Positions 48,113-60,720 are shown, counted from the stretch's first letter. The stretch is 64,000 bases of DNA from Gnetum montanum (GCA_015680685.1 MNCI01001334.1:199560-263559), one strand, 5' to 3'. The notes: generated from the letters alone by a model not told the origin. Numbers and translations: made by a program.

Positions 48113-48130
48113 TCCCTAGCAACAACACCA
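48113..48130 (-). other. E2 primer binding site (tRNA-Asp type)
   Basis: On the minus strand TGGTGTTGTTGCTAGGGA, one base from the LTR. It matches TGGCGCCGTTGCCGGGGA at 13 of 18 positions; all five differences are transitions. Confidence 0.85.
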
Positions 48131-48131
48131 A

Positions 48132-49044
48132 TGATGAGTGATAAGATACCCCTACATCCAACCATATGAATCACAAAGCTTTCATGCACAATCCAATCAA
48201 ATCCCATAGACTTTATCATTTCTAGTACACTAGTTATTTAGGAAGTAATTCTTAACTTAAGGTCAATTGTTTTCTTCCCAATTACACTTGTGACATTCAT
48301 TAGTATGGTTAAGTGTAATTGAGGCATCCAATTTTTATCATTTTCTATTTTATATTTTGGTGCTCAAAATGTAGATAAAAGGAATCTGATTGACTAATCT
48401 AAATTAACTAATTAACTAGCATTTAACTAATCCTAACATAAGCATCTAGTCCCACTTTTCATACATTTCTTAAACCCACATATCCACTACTAAGTGACTG
48501 AGCACTATGCTACTAGGCATGCCAAGACATAATGCTGCTAGGATTACCAGGCGAATATGTGTTATGCTCGAAAAAGTTGTACTTATGTGTGTAATCTATC
48601 TAGCTCAATTGCTTCATTAATGTAATAACTAGAAAATATTTAATAACTAATGGAAAACATTTAATAAGTAATTAAAAACATTAAATGAATATGTGAAATA
48701 GCTAATCTATCCAAAGTGCTACAAGGTTTAGTAGAAAGCTCATCTTTATTGCTACACACATTGTCGTGCTCAAGTACAACAATGCTCAAATAAAGATATG
48801 TACACTCAATGACTCCTATTGCGAGCACTTGGCCAAAACTTTCTAACTTTAAAATGGAAAAAATGAAAGAGATTTTCTACAAATAAAATCTCTAGTTTCC
48901 ATAAATGTAGCTACAAGTGCGTATTTATAGCCAAAAATGAAGAAAACCTACATTGTGTCGATGAGGCCTCGTCAACGAGGCCCAATCAACATGGCCACAT
49001 CGACGAGGCCTTGTCGACGTAGCCAACTAAATTGTGACTCATCA
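48132..49044 (-). repeat. E2 5' LTR (right copy)
   Basis: 913 bp with TGATGAGTG at the left and GACTCATCA at the right on the plus strand. TATA box complement at 48921-48930. The hairpin region (48958-49020) has several AGGCC words but no longer a perfect hairpin. Confidence 0.9.
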
Positions 49045-50480
49045 ATTGGAAAGTTGAATCCAAGAACCACCTAGAAATAACTAGAAATTAGCCAAAACCC
49101 TTTTCATTTTCTTAAAAAAATTGTGATATTACATGAAAATCTAAAAATGGCATAAATACCTAACTACATACCCTTAGGAAGACAATCATAACTTAGTTGT
49201 ATCAAAGCCAAATTGAACCAAACAATAGTCATTAGAAAGCTTAAATAGAAGGCTGAAAACTTGTAATATCAAATTTAAAAAATGTATCCATTTTACTAAG
49301 AAAAAAAAATACATAACATTGTTTTCTTTTTTCATTAAAAGATCATCAAAAAGCTAAAATTCCTAAAGCCCAACTTAACATAGCCTTAAAAACATAGAAA
49401 AAATAGATTAAATGATTTATTCCCATTAGAGAAAAAACAAAATTAATGGGGTAGGATTTTATTAAACTTAAATTTTAATGAACATCAAAGCCTAGATTTG
49501 ATAGAAATGGCCCTACCCCCAAATTTTGGAAAAAAGCATGAAAATAGCAAGCTTGACTTTAAAAATTGAATCTACCAAGGCCAAAACAATGAGATGACCA
49601 TAGATCTATGTAGAAAAGATAGAAATAAGAGGTTGGATTTAATCATAATTTTGATTTAACCCCTCTATCAATGTAGATCTAGGAAAAATGACTCCACACA
49701 TGGTAAGAAAAGCATGAAAAATAGCTTAAAAATGAAAGCAAAAATTTGTAGAACTACCTACCTTAGAGCAGCAACAGATGAGGCCTGGATGGAGATAGGC
49801 CTAGGTAATCCTTATAGGTCCTTCACATGCTCTTCTACCTTTTTAATCCTAGGATTCCAACTTTTTCCTCCACATCTTTTTATCATCATAGCAAGCTCAA
49901 CATTGAGAATAGTTAGAAATTGAGAAGATCAACGCTATGTGAAGGAAGGAATGGATGCTTCCCCATTGAAGATACTTTTTCTTTGTAATAAAAATCTCTA
50001 CTAGAGCTCTCCTCCAATGCGTTGTTGGTGTAGAATGATAATTATGATTTAAAACTTGTGAAATTTGGCACTAAAATAACATCTAAAACCTAAATACTCA
50101 CCTCTAAACCCTAGTTGCCTATTTAGTGCACCACAACTCCAACTACACTGAAGTGCAAGGAGGGGAAAGTTTCTTCAATGCTGAGTTTTGTGGAAAATGG
50201 CATAACTTTTCAAATTTTAAAATTTTTGAGTGATGGGCACCACCATATGCCTTTCCTCCTAGCCAAAAAACTGCATCAACACTAAGTTTTAGTTACTTTT
50301 CATACTTAAAATAATATTACAATCTTAACTCTAATGCATCCACACTAGGTATGCCATGACTAGCATGGATACATGCCATCCACTACCTAAAACCATTAAA
50401 ATTTACTATTTTATGATTTTTAGTAGCTACAACCTACTTTTTTAAATCCAAGCTCCCAAAAGGGGATTGGAAATCAATAA
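49045..50480. other. AT-rich flank interrupted by E2, right part
   Basis: Begins with the right target duplication ATTGG (49045-49049) and continues the sequence that ended at 35753. No protein is recognised; a 69-residue frame at 49714-49923 has no match I know. The left boundary of E5 lies somewhere in or after this stretch. Confidence 0.5.
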
Positions 50481-51720
50481 ATCTAGACAATTTGATTTTC
50501 CACACTGGGGTAATAGTGCCTAGCATGGAAGAAGGGAGGTAACATGCATTCTCATCCCTCAATACTCATCTAGCCTACGTTTGATCCTTGAAGTTAGCCT
50601 ACATGATCTAGAACCCCTCCAAGCACCTCGGGCATCCATGGAACCTCACCAAACCTAGTTGAAACTATTCAAAACCTTAGGATTTAGTGTCTTCATGCTA
50701 GGGAATCCTCATCCATGCTGATTATCCTAGCCTCAAAATGGATAGATGGGGAGAAGCCAAAAATGAGCTAAAATAACTTCATAATAATCATTTCTCATAT
50801 CCTAGTGATCCTTAGACATTTCTGGAACACTCTAGAGCTTCCAAAGACCTTTAAAAGACTCAAAAAATGGCACAAAACTACCATCACCCTTTCATCCATG
50901 TTGGGGCCATTATGTATCACATGGAAAAAAGGGAGAAGCTTGCATTAGGTACTTAGAAGCCTTCAAAATGGTGGATCTTAACACCAAATATCCATCATCC
51001 ATACCAATAACCCCAAAGGCTGACATGCATGGCTGATTGATTGTTGATCTAGCCTAGATCTAACTTTCTTGGTTCTTTCACATTGGGGGAGACCTCTTCC
51101 ACACTGGTTATCCCAATCCCAATGTGGATGGAAGGGGGGAAGCTAAAACTATGGAAGTTTGCATGTAATTTAACTTCTAGGAGCAACCCAACCCTTTTGG
51201 AAGCCACTAGACTTCCAAAAGTTACCTAAAATGATCAAAACTGCCTCCTTTTGGTTCTTCACACTAAGGGGTATCCTATCCACTCTGGGCATCCCATCCT
51301 CAATAGGGATGAAGGGTGGGGAGGAAGAAAGCCTAAAAACCCTCTCAAAACCATAGACATTGATAGCCAACACTAGAAACCCCATAGACACTCATGTATA
51401 GCAACAAATAGTAGAAATTAGGAAAAAGAAAAAGTCCTTAGTTCCTCCATACTATGGATCCTCTCCTCCATTCTAGCCAATGTGGAAGAAAGAGGGGAAC
51501 TTTGTGGAAACACCAAAATATCCCTTAGAGACCTTAAATGAATACTAGAAAGCTCTATGTGTGTCCTAGGATCTTGTCTACTCATCCTAGAACCATCAAA
51601 CTCTCCAAAATTGATCATAAATAGCTAAAAAAACATTTCCTCCTAATCTTCCATGCTAATCATGGGAGCCCTAATGTGAGAAAAATGGGGGAATATTAAA
51701 AATTACCTAATAATAGATTA
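50481..51720 (+). repeat. E5 leader: about 190-bp tandem array
   Basis: Seven diverged units, each with a CTTCCACACTGGGG-like word followed by a short spacer and an AATGTGGAAG-like complement. Anchors lie at about 50498, 50692, 50894, 51077, 51257, 51444 and 51648, spaced 180-204 bases. No reading frame is kept across units. Confidence 0.7.
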
Positions 51721-52430
51721 AAAAACAAAAATTTAACATCAGGTGTCAATAGTCAGTACTAGCAACATTAGAAGCCTGCATGCATAGCTAATTTGAACCC
51801 CTAGAGTGTCAAGGATGCTTAGATAGCTAAAATTTGAATGTCATCCTCCTGGGCCATTCCATGTCCCATGCATAACATAGGACTTTATTGTGTCCCATGT
51901 GTAACATGGGACAAGCATAGCACCCAGAGTCAGAATTTTTTTTTAATTTTTTCAGTGTCCCTATACATAGAAGATTTTTTGCATTTTTTCTGATTGCCCA
52001 ATAAACATCTAGCTTAGCCCCACATTTAAAACCTTCTAATCTTTGCTTAAACCCATGTCTCTCACATAAACTATGGTCCACTATGACCTTAAACTAGCAA
52101 TTTTATGGCCAATTGAGGCCCCAAAATTACTTTACATACTACACAGTTAGGTGAATTTTCATATCATTTTCTTCCTTATTTAATGCATTTTTCTTTATTA
52201 AGACAGGTGTCACTTGACATTTTTGTGGTTTTTTTGTAGGATTTTTGGGTAGAATTGCAGAATGAATGCATAAGAGAGTCTTCATTCGCCCTTAGTCTTG
52301 ATTGGACCTTACAGTGGCTTCACAAGATGCATAAATACTGAGCTCCTAAAATTTGAACCTATGACTTATGACACAAATGTAACATCCTTAAAGACATCTC
52401 TAGACTAGCCAGACAGTCTAGTTAGAGCTC
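51721..52430 (+). other. E5 leader end with minisatellite unit
   Basis: Contains a TCCCATG..TAACATGGGACA inverted repeat (51884-51912) and one CCACTATGACCTTAAACTAG unit at about 52079. Near 52225 a T-rich run ends in TTTTTTTGTAGG, which resembles a splice acceptor just before pol. Confidence 0.5.
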
Positions 52431-53990
52431 TAGACTTAGAAGTAGGTGACATAACTAAGGATCCTCTCATAGAAGTCCCTGTAGTAACATGTAAAGGTGA
52501 GGCTAAGATGTTGAAACTTAGTTCCTTGTTAGAGCCTCAAATCAAAAAGGCATTTCTAAAGTCCTTAACAATAATGTCAAGATGTTTTCATGGTCCTATG
52601 AGGACATGCCAGGCTTGGACCCTCACATAATATAGCACAACATTATCCTCGATCCTCGCATAAAACCAATTAAATAAAAAGCTTGCAAAGTCAAGCGTAA
52701 GGTGACATTGGCCATTTGCGATGAAATCACTAAGCTTTATAGAGCCAGTTTCATCCAATCAATTAATTACATTGATTAGATTTGAATATCATAGTTTTCC
52801 CTAAGAAAAATAGAAGTATATGCATTTGCATAAACTTCCATGACTTAAACAAGGTAACTATCAAAGATGATTTCCCATTGCCTAGTATTGACCAACTCAT
52901 CAATACTACGGCTAGTCATGCCTTTCTATCCTTTATGGATGGGTTCTCAAGGTACAACCAAATTTGAATCAACCCAAAGCACTAGATCAGCACCACCTTC
53001 ATGACCCCCTAGGGTATGTTTTGCTATACAATGATGCCCTTTGGACTAAAAAATGCAAGAGCAACCTACCAACACACAATGGCATATATCTTTAATGACT
53101 ATCTAGTAGACTTGCTCAATGACTATGTTGACGATATAGTAGTTAAGTTCAAGTTAGTTCACGACCATGCAGATGACTTAAATCGTGTCTTCAAACATTG
53201 CCTTAGACATGACCTTAGGCTAAATCCCAAAAGTGTGTCATTGGTGTCAAAATTGATTGCATGATAGACTTTATAGTATCAAAAGTATGTACACATGTAG
53301 ACCTTGATAAGATTAAGGCTATTACCAAATTAGTGACACTAGAAAACATTAAGGAGCTATGTAGGTTACAAGGAATATTGCAATTCATACACAAGTTTAT
53401 CGCAAGGTTGAGCGATAAGTTGCAGCTGATGCAATGTTTGCTCAAAAAGGATGTTCACTTTGAGTGAATAGCTCAATTCCAAGAGGCATTTGACAACCTC
53501 AAAAAAGAGCTAGCTCAACTTCTGACAATCTACCCTTCACAAGGAGATAAGCCATTCTACATTTACCTTACAACCTTAGACACGTCCATTGCTTCTCTAC
53601 TTTGCCAAAAGTGAGACGATGGCTTGGAGGTCCCTATTTACTACTTAAGCCATGCACTAGTGGCCCATGAGGCAAAATACAATGTTGTGGAAAAGAACTA
53701 TCTTGCCTTAGTCTTTGTACTTAAAAAATGAAGACACTATCTTTTCCATAGTCAGGTTAACATTATCTGCAAAAGTAATGTACTCTAGGTGATTACTACA
53801 TATATGTACAAAAGTAGTCAAATTTCATGATGGAAGGTAATAACCACAGAGTTTGATCTACACTACATAACACAAGCATGCACAAAAGGTCAAGCAATAG
53901 CTGCACAACTCATGGCTTCACCCATAGATGATCAAGCAACAATAGATTCAGAAATTTTAGATAAGCATGTTAATAGCATAAGTCAAGTAC
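52431..53990 (+). pseudogene. E5 reverse transcriptase and RNase H
   Basis: Starts at a DPLIEVPV block (about 52450), then DLNKVTIKDDFPLPSIDQLI and FLSFMDGFSRYNQI in the open stretch 52782-52967. The open stretch 53016-53264 has MPFGLKNARATYQ and the intact catalytic motif YVDDIVVK at about 53124. Further on are FIHKFIARLSDK and the RNase H part with YYLSHALVAHEAKYNVVEK (about 53640-53700). There is no recognisable gag or protease upstream. A few stops and shifts break the frame, but it is the best-preserved RT in the window. Confidence 0.87.
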
Positions 53991-53999
53991 CTGCAAACT

Positions 54000-54532
54000 T
54001 TGAGGTAGTTTTGCACTTTGATGATGCTTCAACCACATAAGGTGGTAGTGCCACTACCATTATCATGTTCCCCTTTGGGGAGATCCAACCCTTCACATAT
54101 CACTTCACATTTTCTTGTACAAATAATGTGGTAGAGTATGAAGGTCTCCTTAGAGGTGTCTTAGTAGCTCAAGAGTTAGGAATCCAAAACATGGTAGTCC
54201 AAGGTGACTCGCAGTTAGTTGTCAACCAAGTTACAGAGGTTTACACTTGTAAGGAACAACATTTACAACCTTACTATGATTTGAAAAAACACTTACTCAA
54301 ACAATTTGCAATTGTTGATGTCCAACATATTTTCCATAATGAAAATGCCATTGCTAATGCAGTAGGTACTTTCGCTTTAAGCATAGCATCCAACATGTTT
54401 TCTGCATTTCCTACTTCAATAGTGGATTGCACCAAACCTATAACTCAAACAACAAGCATCGCATCTATAGACCCAACAAGCACAATGCACTCCCAAGAGT
54501 GGTATGATGATATTAAGATATACCTCCAATAG
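54000..54532 (+). CDS. E5 second RNase H (archaeal type), open fragment
   Basis: A second RNase H between the first RNase H and integrase, the hallmark of Tat-lineage elements. The open stretch 54065-54532 (155 residues) follows the first acidic motif LHFDDAS at about 54015. It reads CTNNVVEYEGLLRGVLVAQ, then VVQGDSQLVVNQV, then NENAIANAVGTFAL, which carry the remaining acidic and histidine-region motifs. The final part is a linker to integrase. The domain is a piece of a broken polyprotein and unlikely to be expressed by itself. Confidence 0.85.
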
Positions 54533-55740
54533 GGAGAGCCTTTGCAAAATCTAACCTCTAACCAAAAAGATGTAGTATGAAAGTGATCACAATAGTACAT
54601 CCTTGTAGGTGATAGCACCTTATGTCATAGATCCTATGATGGAGTACTATTAACTTGCATTATTGGTAGTGAAGTGCAAATGATCATCAGCTAAGTCCAT
54701 GAGGGACTATGTGGAGGCCACATAGCCCCCAAGGCAATGGCAGAAACAATTAGAAGTCTAGGCTATTATTGGCCTTACATGGAGTGCGATTGCATTTCCA
54801 AGGTTAGGACATGTGATGTGTGTCAGTGACATGATAACCTAATGCACATGCCACCCATTGAACTATATACTACACAGATCATGTGGTGGTTCCAATAGTA
54901 GGAGTTGGATATCATAGGGTCTATAGTACCTAAGCCTTTCATAGGACATAGCTTTATCATCATTACAACTGAATATTTTACAAAGTGGCTTAAAGCCATT
55001 CCCCTTAGGAAGCCAACATTACAATAGATTTGCAAATTCATCCTAGATAACATAGTGACCTGATTTGGTCTACCCATGACCATAGTCATAGACAACGGGC
55101 CACAATTTAGCAGTGCAAAAACTTAAGCCTTCTATGAACACCTTAGCATCGAACATTCTTTTCTATCATTGTACTACCCAGACGTGAATGGCCAAGCAAA
55201 GGCTACAAACAAAGTCATCATCAACCTTTTGAAGAGGATGCTTAGCAACAACAAGTGATAATGGCATGAACAGCTAATCTATGCATTTCGGGCCTACCAT
55301 ATGACATGCAAAATAACAATAGGTAAGATGTCATATAGTCTTATGTATGGATCTGAAACAATGTTGCCTCTTGAACTATAGATCCCATCACTTTGTATGA
55401 TCCTCTTGAGCTTCATTAATGAGGTTTAGAACAATGAGTTGAGAACCATTAACCTCAACTCTATGGAGGAGGAGTGCATGTAAACACTTAATCGCATCAA
55501 GTGGTACCAGGAAAAGCAACAGCAAAAGCACCATCATAATCAACATTAACACTTGATCAAGAAGGGGGACTTGGTCCTCAAGGTTTTTTGGGAGCCCATA
55601 GATAAATTCTTAGCTAACTAGGAAGGGCCTTTCTTGGTCATAAAGTCCTATGAAAATGGAGCATTCAAGCTTGCTAATCTAGATGGTAATGAGTTTGCCA
55701 ATCGAATTAACCACTCATACCTGAAGCCATACTACACCTA
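54533..55740 (+). pseudogene. E5 integrase
   Basis: HHCC domain: VHEGLCGGHIAP (about 54694) and RTCDVCQ (about 54810). Core: LDIIGSIVPKPF (first Asp), IDNGPQFSS at about 55090 (second Asp) and YYPDVNGQAKATNK with the usual Glu region. C-terminal part: KKGDLVLKVFWEP, EGPFLVIKSYENGAFKLANL and a final NHSYLKPYYT at 55740. Several Gln and Trp codons are stops. It fits Tat-type integrase. Confidence 0.86.
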
Positions 55741-55779
55741 GTACACAGTGCCATGCTAATGATAAAGCTAGGTAAGTAG

Positions 55780-56050
55780 ATGTCCACTATGATGTTAAAT
55801 TGACACAGATGTCTACTATGACATTAAATTGGCATAGACATCCACTATGACATTAAACTAGCATAGACATCTGCTATGATGTTAAACTAGCATAGAATGT
55901 CCTTGTTTTATGACATTAAACTAACACCCATAGCACAGGCATCATTCGCTACAATGTTAAACTAGCACAATGGTCTACTAGGACCTTAAACTAGCATAAC
56001 ATGTGATCTACCAAGACTTAAAACTAGGTTCATAATTTAGCATCCATAGT
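55780..56050 (+). repeat. 29-bp minisatellite after E5 integrase
   Basis: At least four clear units of 29-30 bases with CCACTATGA..TTAAACTAGCAT, then more diverged units to about 56040. It is the same unit as in the E3/E4 spacers. Confidence 0.83.
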
Positions 56051-57499
56051 TCTTTGGACAATTAAGCGTGAATACTTCTAATCCTTCGTTACCTACCCAC
56101 ACCTCTCGAGTGGGATGGGGTGGGATGTTGCAGTTCTAGAATGAAGTTCATGTCATCAAGAAAAAATCCTCTAGGACATTTGTAGCATCACTATCCTCAG
56201 CATCTTTTTTATCTTCTAGAGATGCCTATTGGTATCTTACTAAGCTTTTAGAGCTACTTTCACAATCGCCAATCATCCTTGTCAGAGCTATCACTATTAG
56301 CATCACTCACTGGAGAACCAAAGGTACTATCACCCAACCATAGCACTACCATCCTCTAGTTCTCATCATTGACTGAGCTTAAAAGAGTGCCCAACAACAT
56401 GATTCTCCACCATGATATTGCTCTTGCATGAGCTTAAAAGAGTACTTGCATCACCACTATCTCTAGCCACTTGGGTGCTCACTTCTAATGTGGCTGCTAG
56501 AGCTATTGGAGCCTCCTGCTGCCTAGGCCTACACTAGCCTTCCTGCCTTGGACATTGCATGCACCTACAACTGACATGACATTTGCAACCTTTGCAATGC
56601 CCTTGCAAATAAAATTTCACCTTTATCTCACATGGTGGTTGTTTTAATTATTTTCTCTATGTTGCATTTGCAGGGTGAATGCTCAATGATGTCGTTCAAG
56701 GGGTATGCTTCATTATGGTGGCGAGTCACTACACTGCTTTGATGTGCTCACTTTAACTCATTAAGCTACTTAAAAGTGCACATTCCTACTACTCCTCTAG
56801 CCAATTCACCTCTACCTCTTGATCTTGCATTCTCCCACGCTCCCTACAAGCTTCTCTGATGCACATGGAACCTTTCCTGTAGTCAATCATAGAACCCATT
56901 ATGGACATAACACAACATGTCCCATGGGGAGCCTTTGTGGACTAGTCCAAGCCCCAAATATATGTAACATAACTCATCATGGGGAGGAAACACCTATCCT
57001 ATAGATGTGATGTGGTTACCTCTAGGTAAATTTTGTTGAGTGGTGCGTAGTATGCTTAGCAAGACAAAAGAAAGAAAAAGTAAAAAGAAAAGAGAAAGTA
57101 TAAAAAAATCAAAAGAAAAACAAAAAGAAAAGAGAAAGATAATAGAAAAATCAATCCAAGAGCAAAAGAAAAATGGGACAAACCAAGTGCCCAAGTAAAA
57201 TAGCAAAGTTATCACTTCACAGCTGGTCTAGCCCTAGATCAACCATCTCACAAGCACTCTAACAAGAGGTAAAAATCCTAAGGGTAGGCCACCTTCACAT
57301 GCTAACTCCCTCATGAGCACTCCGATGAGAGATAATGATTTGGCAACAAGCCATCATAATATCACATCCTGTAGCTGCATGCATCATGAACATCCCTCCC
57401 ACTTGTCATTCCTAGTCCCATCTCCCTAGTCCATTCCTTCCCATACCCTATTCCCCTAAGCACTCTCAAGCACAGTGAAGCATTCTCTAATCAGGCACT
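56051..57499. other. E5 3' region, unassigned
   Basis: No clear protein. On the minus strand at 56520-56200 a Ser/Asp-rich frame (SDANSDSSDKDD) may be a scrap of an antisense ORF like those of E3/E4. Positions 57060-57180 form an almost pure purine run of AAAAGAAAAAG words. Confidence 0.4.
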
Positions 57500-59460
57500 A
57501 ATAAGTAGTGTTGGTGTTGTATTGACTGTGGTGTTTCATATTCTTTGTTGACATCTCTTAGGCCAATCCTCTAGATGTCAACAAAGAGGAGCCAATGAAA
57601 CACCATCAATTTTGGGCTTCTATAGTTCAATGAAAATTTTTTAACTTAGAAAATTTTTCTAAGTGTGGGTGTTATGCTCTACAGTGTATCTAACATAGCA
57701 TACATTGAGCCTTAGTGTCATCATCAGTTTCATGAAAAGTTTCTAAGTATCCTACGACACTCTTAGTTTTCCTACTATGCTACCCAGCATAGGTAGTGTA
57801 GCATACACTTCCATGTGCAATTTTCCAAAGTTTCAAGCTAGAAGTGGTCAAGGGTTGCTTGGGATGGACGAAATAGTTAGGCAAATTTTCTATCTCCCAG
57901 GCTATCATGCTTGCTATGATCCCTAGTATACCCAACTTGACACATGTCCTAGTTGACAGTTCATCCAAGTACCAAGCTAGAGTTTTTCAAAACTACTCAA
58001 GATGGACAAAATATTTTGGAAAATTTTCTATCTTTTGGGTTGCTATGCTCCATAGTGTAGTAAGCGTGACACAAGTTCTAGTGCCTAGTTTTGCCTAAGT
58101 GTTGGACAAGGATCTATCAAGCTAGCTCAACATGGAAGACACATTTGGCACATTTCCTAACTTCCAAGGTTGTCCATCTTGATACACTCCAGAGTGTACC
58201 CAACGTACCATGAAGGAAGACTACAAATTTCATCAAAATTTGGCTAAGTGTCCCTACTACAATCCCTAGCATAGCCAGTGTAACCAGTGCAGAAAATCAA
58301 AATTTTGCAAATTTTCACTAAGTTTTGTATTATGCTCTAGACTGTAGCTAGCTTGACACTCAAGAAACATTTTCAACAGCCTCTAGAAGCCTCTAGAACT
58401 TAGCATCATCCTTTGTCCCAACTTTGATGTCCCTCTAGTAGCCAAGATCAACAGTTTGCATTTCTTATACAACCCCCATTAGTCCCCAAAATTGTCCTTA
58501 TGCTTGATCCTACTCAAAAGAGGAGGAAGATGTAATCCCAAAGTGTATTCTACAAGTTGCATTGTTTTGACACTATTTGCAAGTACATTTTGGCCTCTTG
58601 AACTCTAGCACATGTAGTCTGACAGTGTGATCATAGTTCTATAGTCTCTGGGTATCTGTTGCTATCCCTCAAAGTGTAACACTTTGCTACTCTTATGAGA
58701 GTGTAACATGTTAGCATAACCTTGTCTACGCTCATGTCATGTGGTGCCCAATCCATGTTTCATGCTAAATATAGCCCTATAAATACACCAAAGACCAACA
58801 CTCTAAGGGTTGACAAATCAAAAGAGCATTGAGCATTTTAGCTATCTGAGCATCCTGACACTTCTACATCTAAGCACTTGAGCTTCACACTTTGTTTTCT
58901 CTTAGAATGTAGTCCATAATTGCACCTGTAGAACATGGTGACAACCAACCCAATAGGTTCAGCCTCCCTTGTAGCTGCTAGCTCTATGTCTTAGATGTCC
59001 TAGAGACTACGACTACGCTGTTATGCTTCCACTGTGCTTACTTGGCATCACGTACCATTCTCACCTTCTATTTAGCAAAATTTACTCTCCCTAGTTTTGG
59101 GGTGGTGCATTTCTTTGTTCTCAAGCTCTGTTCCATTTCTTTTCTAAGCATTTTCTCTAATATTAAGCATAACTCTTGCATTTTTCCACTATTCAATACA
59201 TATTTGCATGCTCACATTACTATTCTTGGGCTAGGACTCTCCACTACACTCTTGTTTGCTATCCCAGTGTCCTCATGTAATGTTATACAAACCACTCTTA
59301 CAAATGATCATTTTAACACCATGTAAGTCCCTGTTTGATCAACCAGATCCTTTAGGGCACCTTGTTTCTATTTCCCAGCATGGCCCTCACACAGATTTAG
59401 GCTATATGCCTGTCGACCTCTTAGTGTTCCAACCACTGACGTTTTTGGACGTCACACCTC
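57500..59460 (+). repeat. LTR-like block between E5 and E6
   Basis: It holds an inverted repeat TGTTGACATCT/AGATGTCAACA (57558-57597), diverged repeats of about 140 bases (57670-58360) and a TATA box CCTATAAATACACC at 58776-58789. It is followed by an ATG at 58935 that starts a short Ser-rich frame. Its place between two pol units and its promoter layout suggest an LTR shared by E5 and E6, but I did not find a second copy or clear ends. Confidence 0.4.
58778..58786 (+). promoter_or_regulatory. TATA box of LTR-like block
   Basis: TATAAATAC in a locally GC-richer context, about 155 bases before the ATG at 58935. Confidence 0.55.
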
Positions 59461-60720
59461 CCATGTAAAGTAGTGTGGAAACTAAAGGAAGAATCATTTG
59501 GAACTCATAAATACGTCAAAATGACATCAAATATCCTTACATGCACTCTAGGACCATATTAGTAGCTATTGGAGCCTTCAAACCTTAGAAAACTTATGTT
59601 AAATTTCCAAAAGGTGGTTCCTCCCACTCTTCCACATTGAGCATGAGAACAATAGCATGGAAAAAATGGGGAAAGTCCAAAATGCACTTAGAAGTGCTCA
59701 AAATTACCAAATTTTGACATGAAACCTTAGCCCTTGGTCCTAGCAACTCCAAAAGTTGGCATGTATAGTCGATTATGACTCGAATTGGCCTAGATTTAAG
59801 ATTCTTGCCTCATCCACACTAGAGAGGATTTTCTCCATCCTAGGCAACATGAAAACAAAGGTGGGGAAGCTACTTTTTCACTTTTTGTTGCAGGATAACA
59901 TTCCCAGAAGCCAAAGATCTACACTAGAGAAGCCTAGAACCCCATGACCTTAGGATTTTTCTTGTTTGACCTCAAAAACCTATTCCTCCCAATCTTCCAC
60001 GTTGGAGTAATTCCCCCAACATGAAAAAAATAGGAAGACATTAGGTACCTTTGAATGACCTCCAAACGTGCCTAAAATCAACCAAAAACTTACAAAATCA
60101 TAATTTACAGCCCTGGGAGGCTGGAAACCTAGTCAATGTTCTCCTTAACCACCTTGAAATCATGGAACAAGTGTCCCCCAATTCTTCCACATAGGGGATA
60201 CTATGCTCAGTGTGGAAAAAATGGGAACAGTCATTTTGACATGTTTTAACACTTAAAATCAACTCAAATTGCCTCAAAACAAAGCTAGAGGATGCATGAG
60301 TCCTAGATCTAGGTTCAGGTTGTTTGTTTGACTATGTTTAATCCTATTTTGGTAAAGATTTTGATTCTTCATGTTTAGCCCCCTTTCTTCCATGTTGGGA
60401 AATGTGGGTACAAGGGGGTGAGGGGGAAGGTTGTAGAACCTACTTTTTGGCTTTCACAAAACTCTAGATTGTCCAATTTTAATAGATATGATCCTATGCT
60501 ACCTTGGAAAGGCTTTGGAACCTCAATTTTAGATTTCTAAGTGCCCCAAAATCTATTTCCCTTGGTTTCCATGTTACAGATGCCTACTTCCATGTTGGCC
60601 AATGTCAAAATAGGGGGAACTAGCATGGAAACATCAAAACTCCTCATTTTCATGTCCAAACAGCCCAGAAATACCCTTGACTAATGTCCAAAATTACTTG
60701 ATATCTTCGTAGCCCTAAAC
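59461..60720 (+). repeat. E6 leader: about 190-bp tandem array
   Basis: Six diverged units of the same type as in the E5 leader, anchored at about 59629, 59811, 59994, 60184, 60387 and 60566, spaced 179-203 bases. Each has CTTCCACATTGG-like sequence followed by an AACATGGAAAAAATGGG-like word. Confidence 0.68.

Larger units (their letters stand above)
35754..49044 (-). mobile_element. E2: Athila-like Ty3/gypsy element, nearly full length
   Basis: A 13.3 kb element on the minus strand with two LTRs of about 0.9 kb, flanked by the perfect five-base duplication ATTGG (35749-35753 and 49045-49049). Order from right to left: LTR, tRNA-Asp-type primer site, leader, gag, protease, RT/RNase H, integrase, spacer with candidate internal promoter, post-integrase ORF, purine tract, LTR. 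All genes carry stops. It is the same family as E1, shown by the shared gag blocks, post-integrase ORF and the sequence around the polypurine tract. LTRs are roughly 90 percent identical by eye over a 430-base section. Confidence 0.92.

Noticed and set aside
50481-51720. CRISPR-like regular spacing in the leader arrays
   Set aside because: Units are about 190 bases, diverged throughout, without short identical repeats and unique spacers, and the context is a plant retroelement.
56994-57215. 73-residue Phe/Ser/Leu-rich minus-strand frame, membrane-like
   Set aside because: It is the translation of the A/G-rich purine run on the other strand and carries no information.
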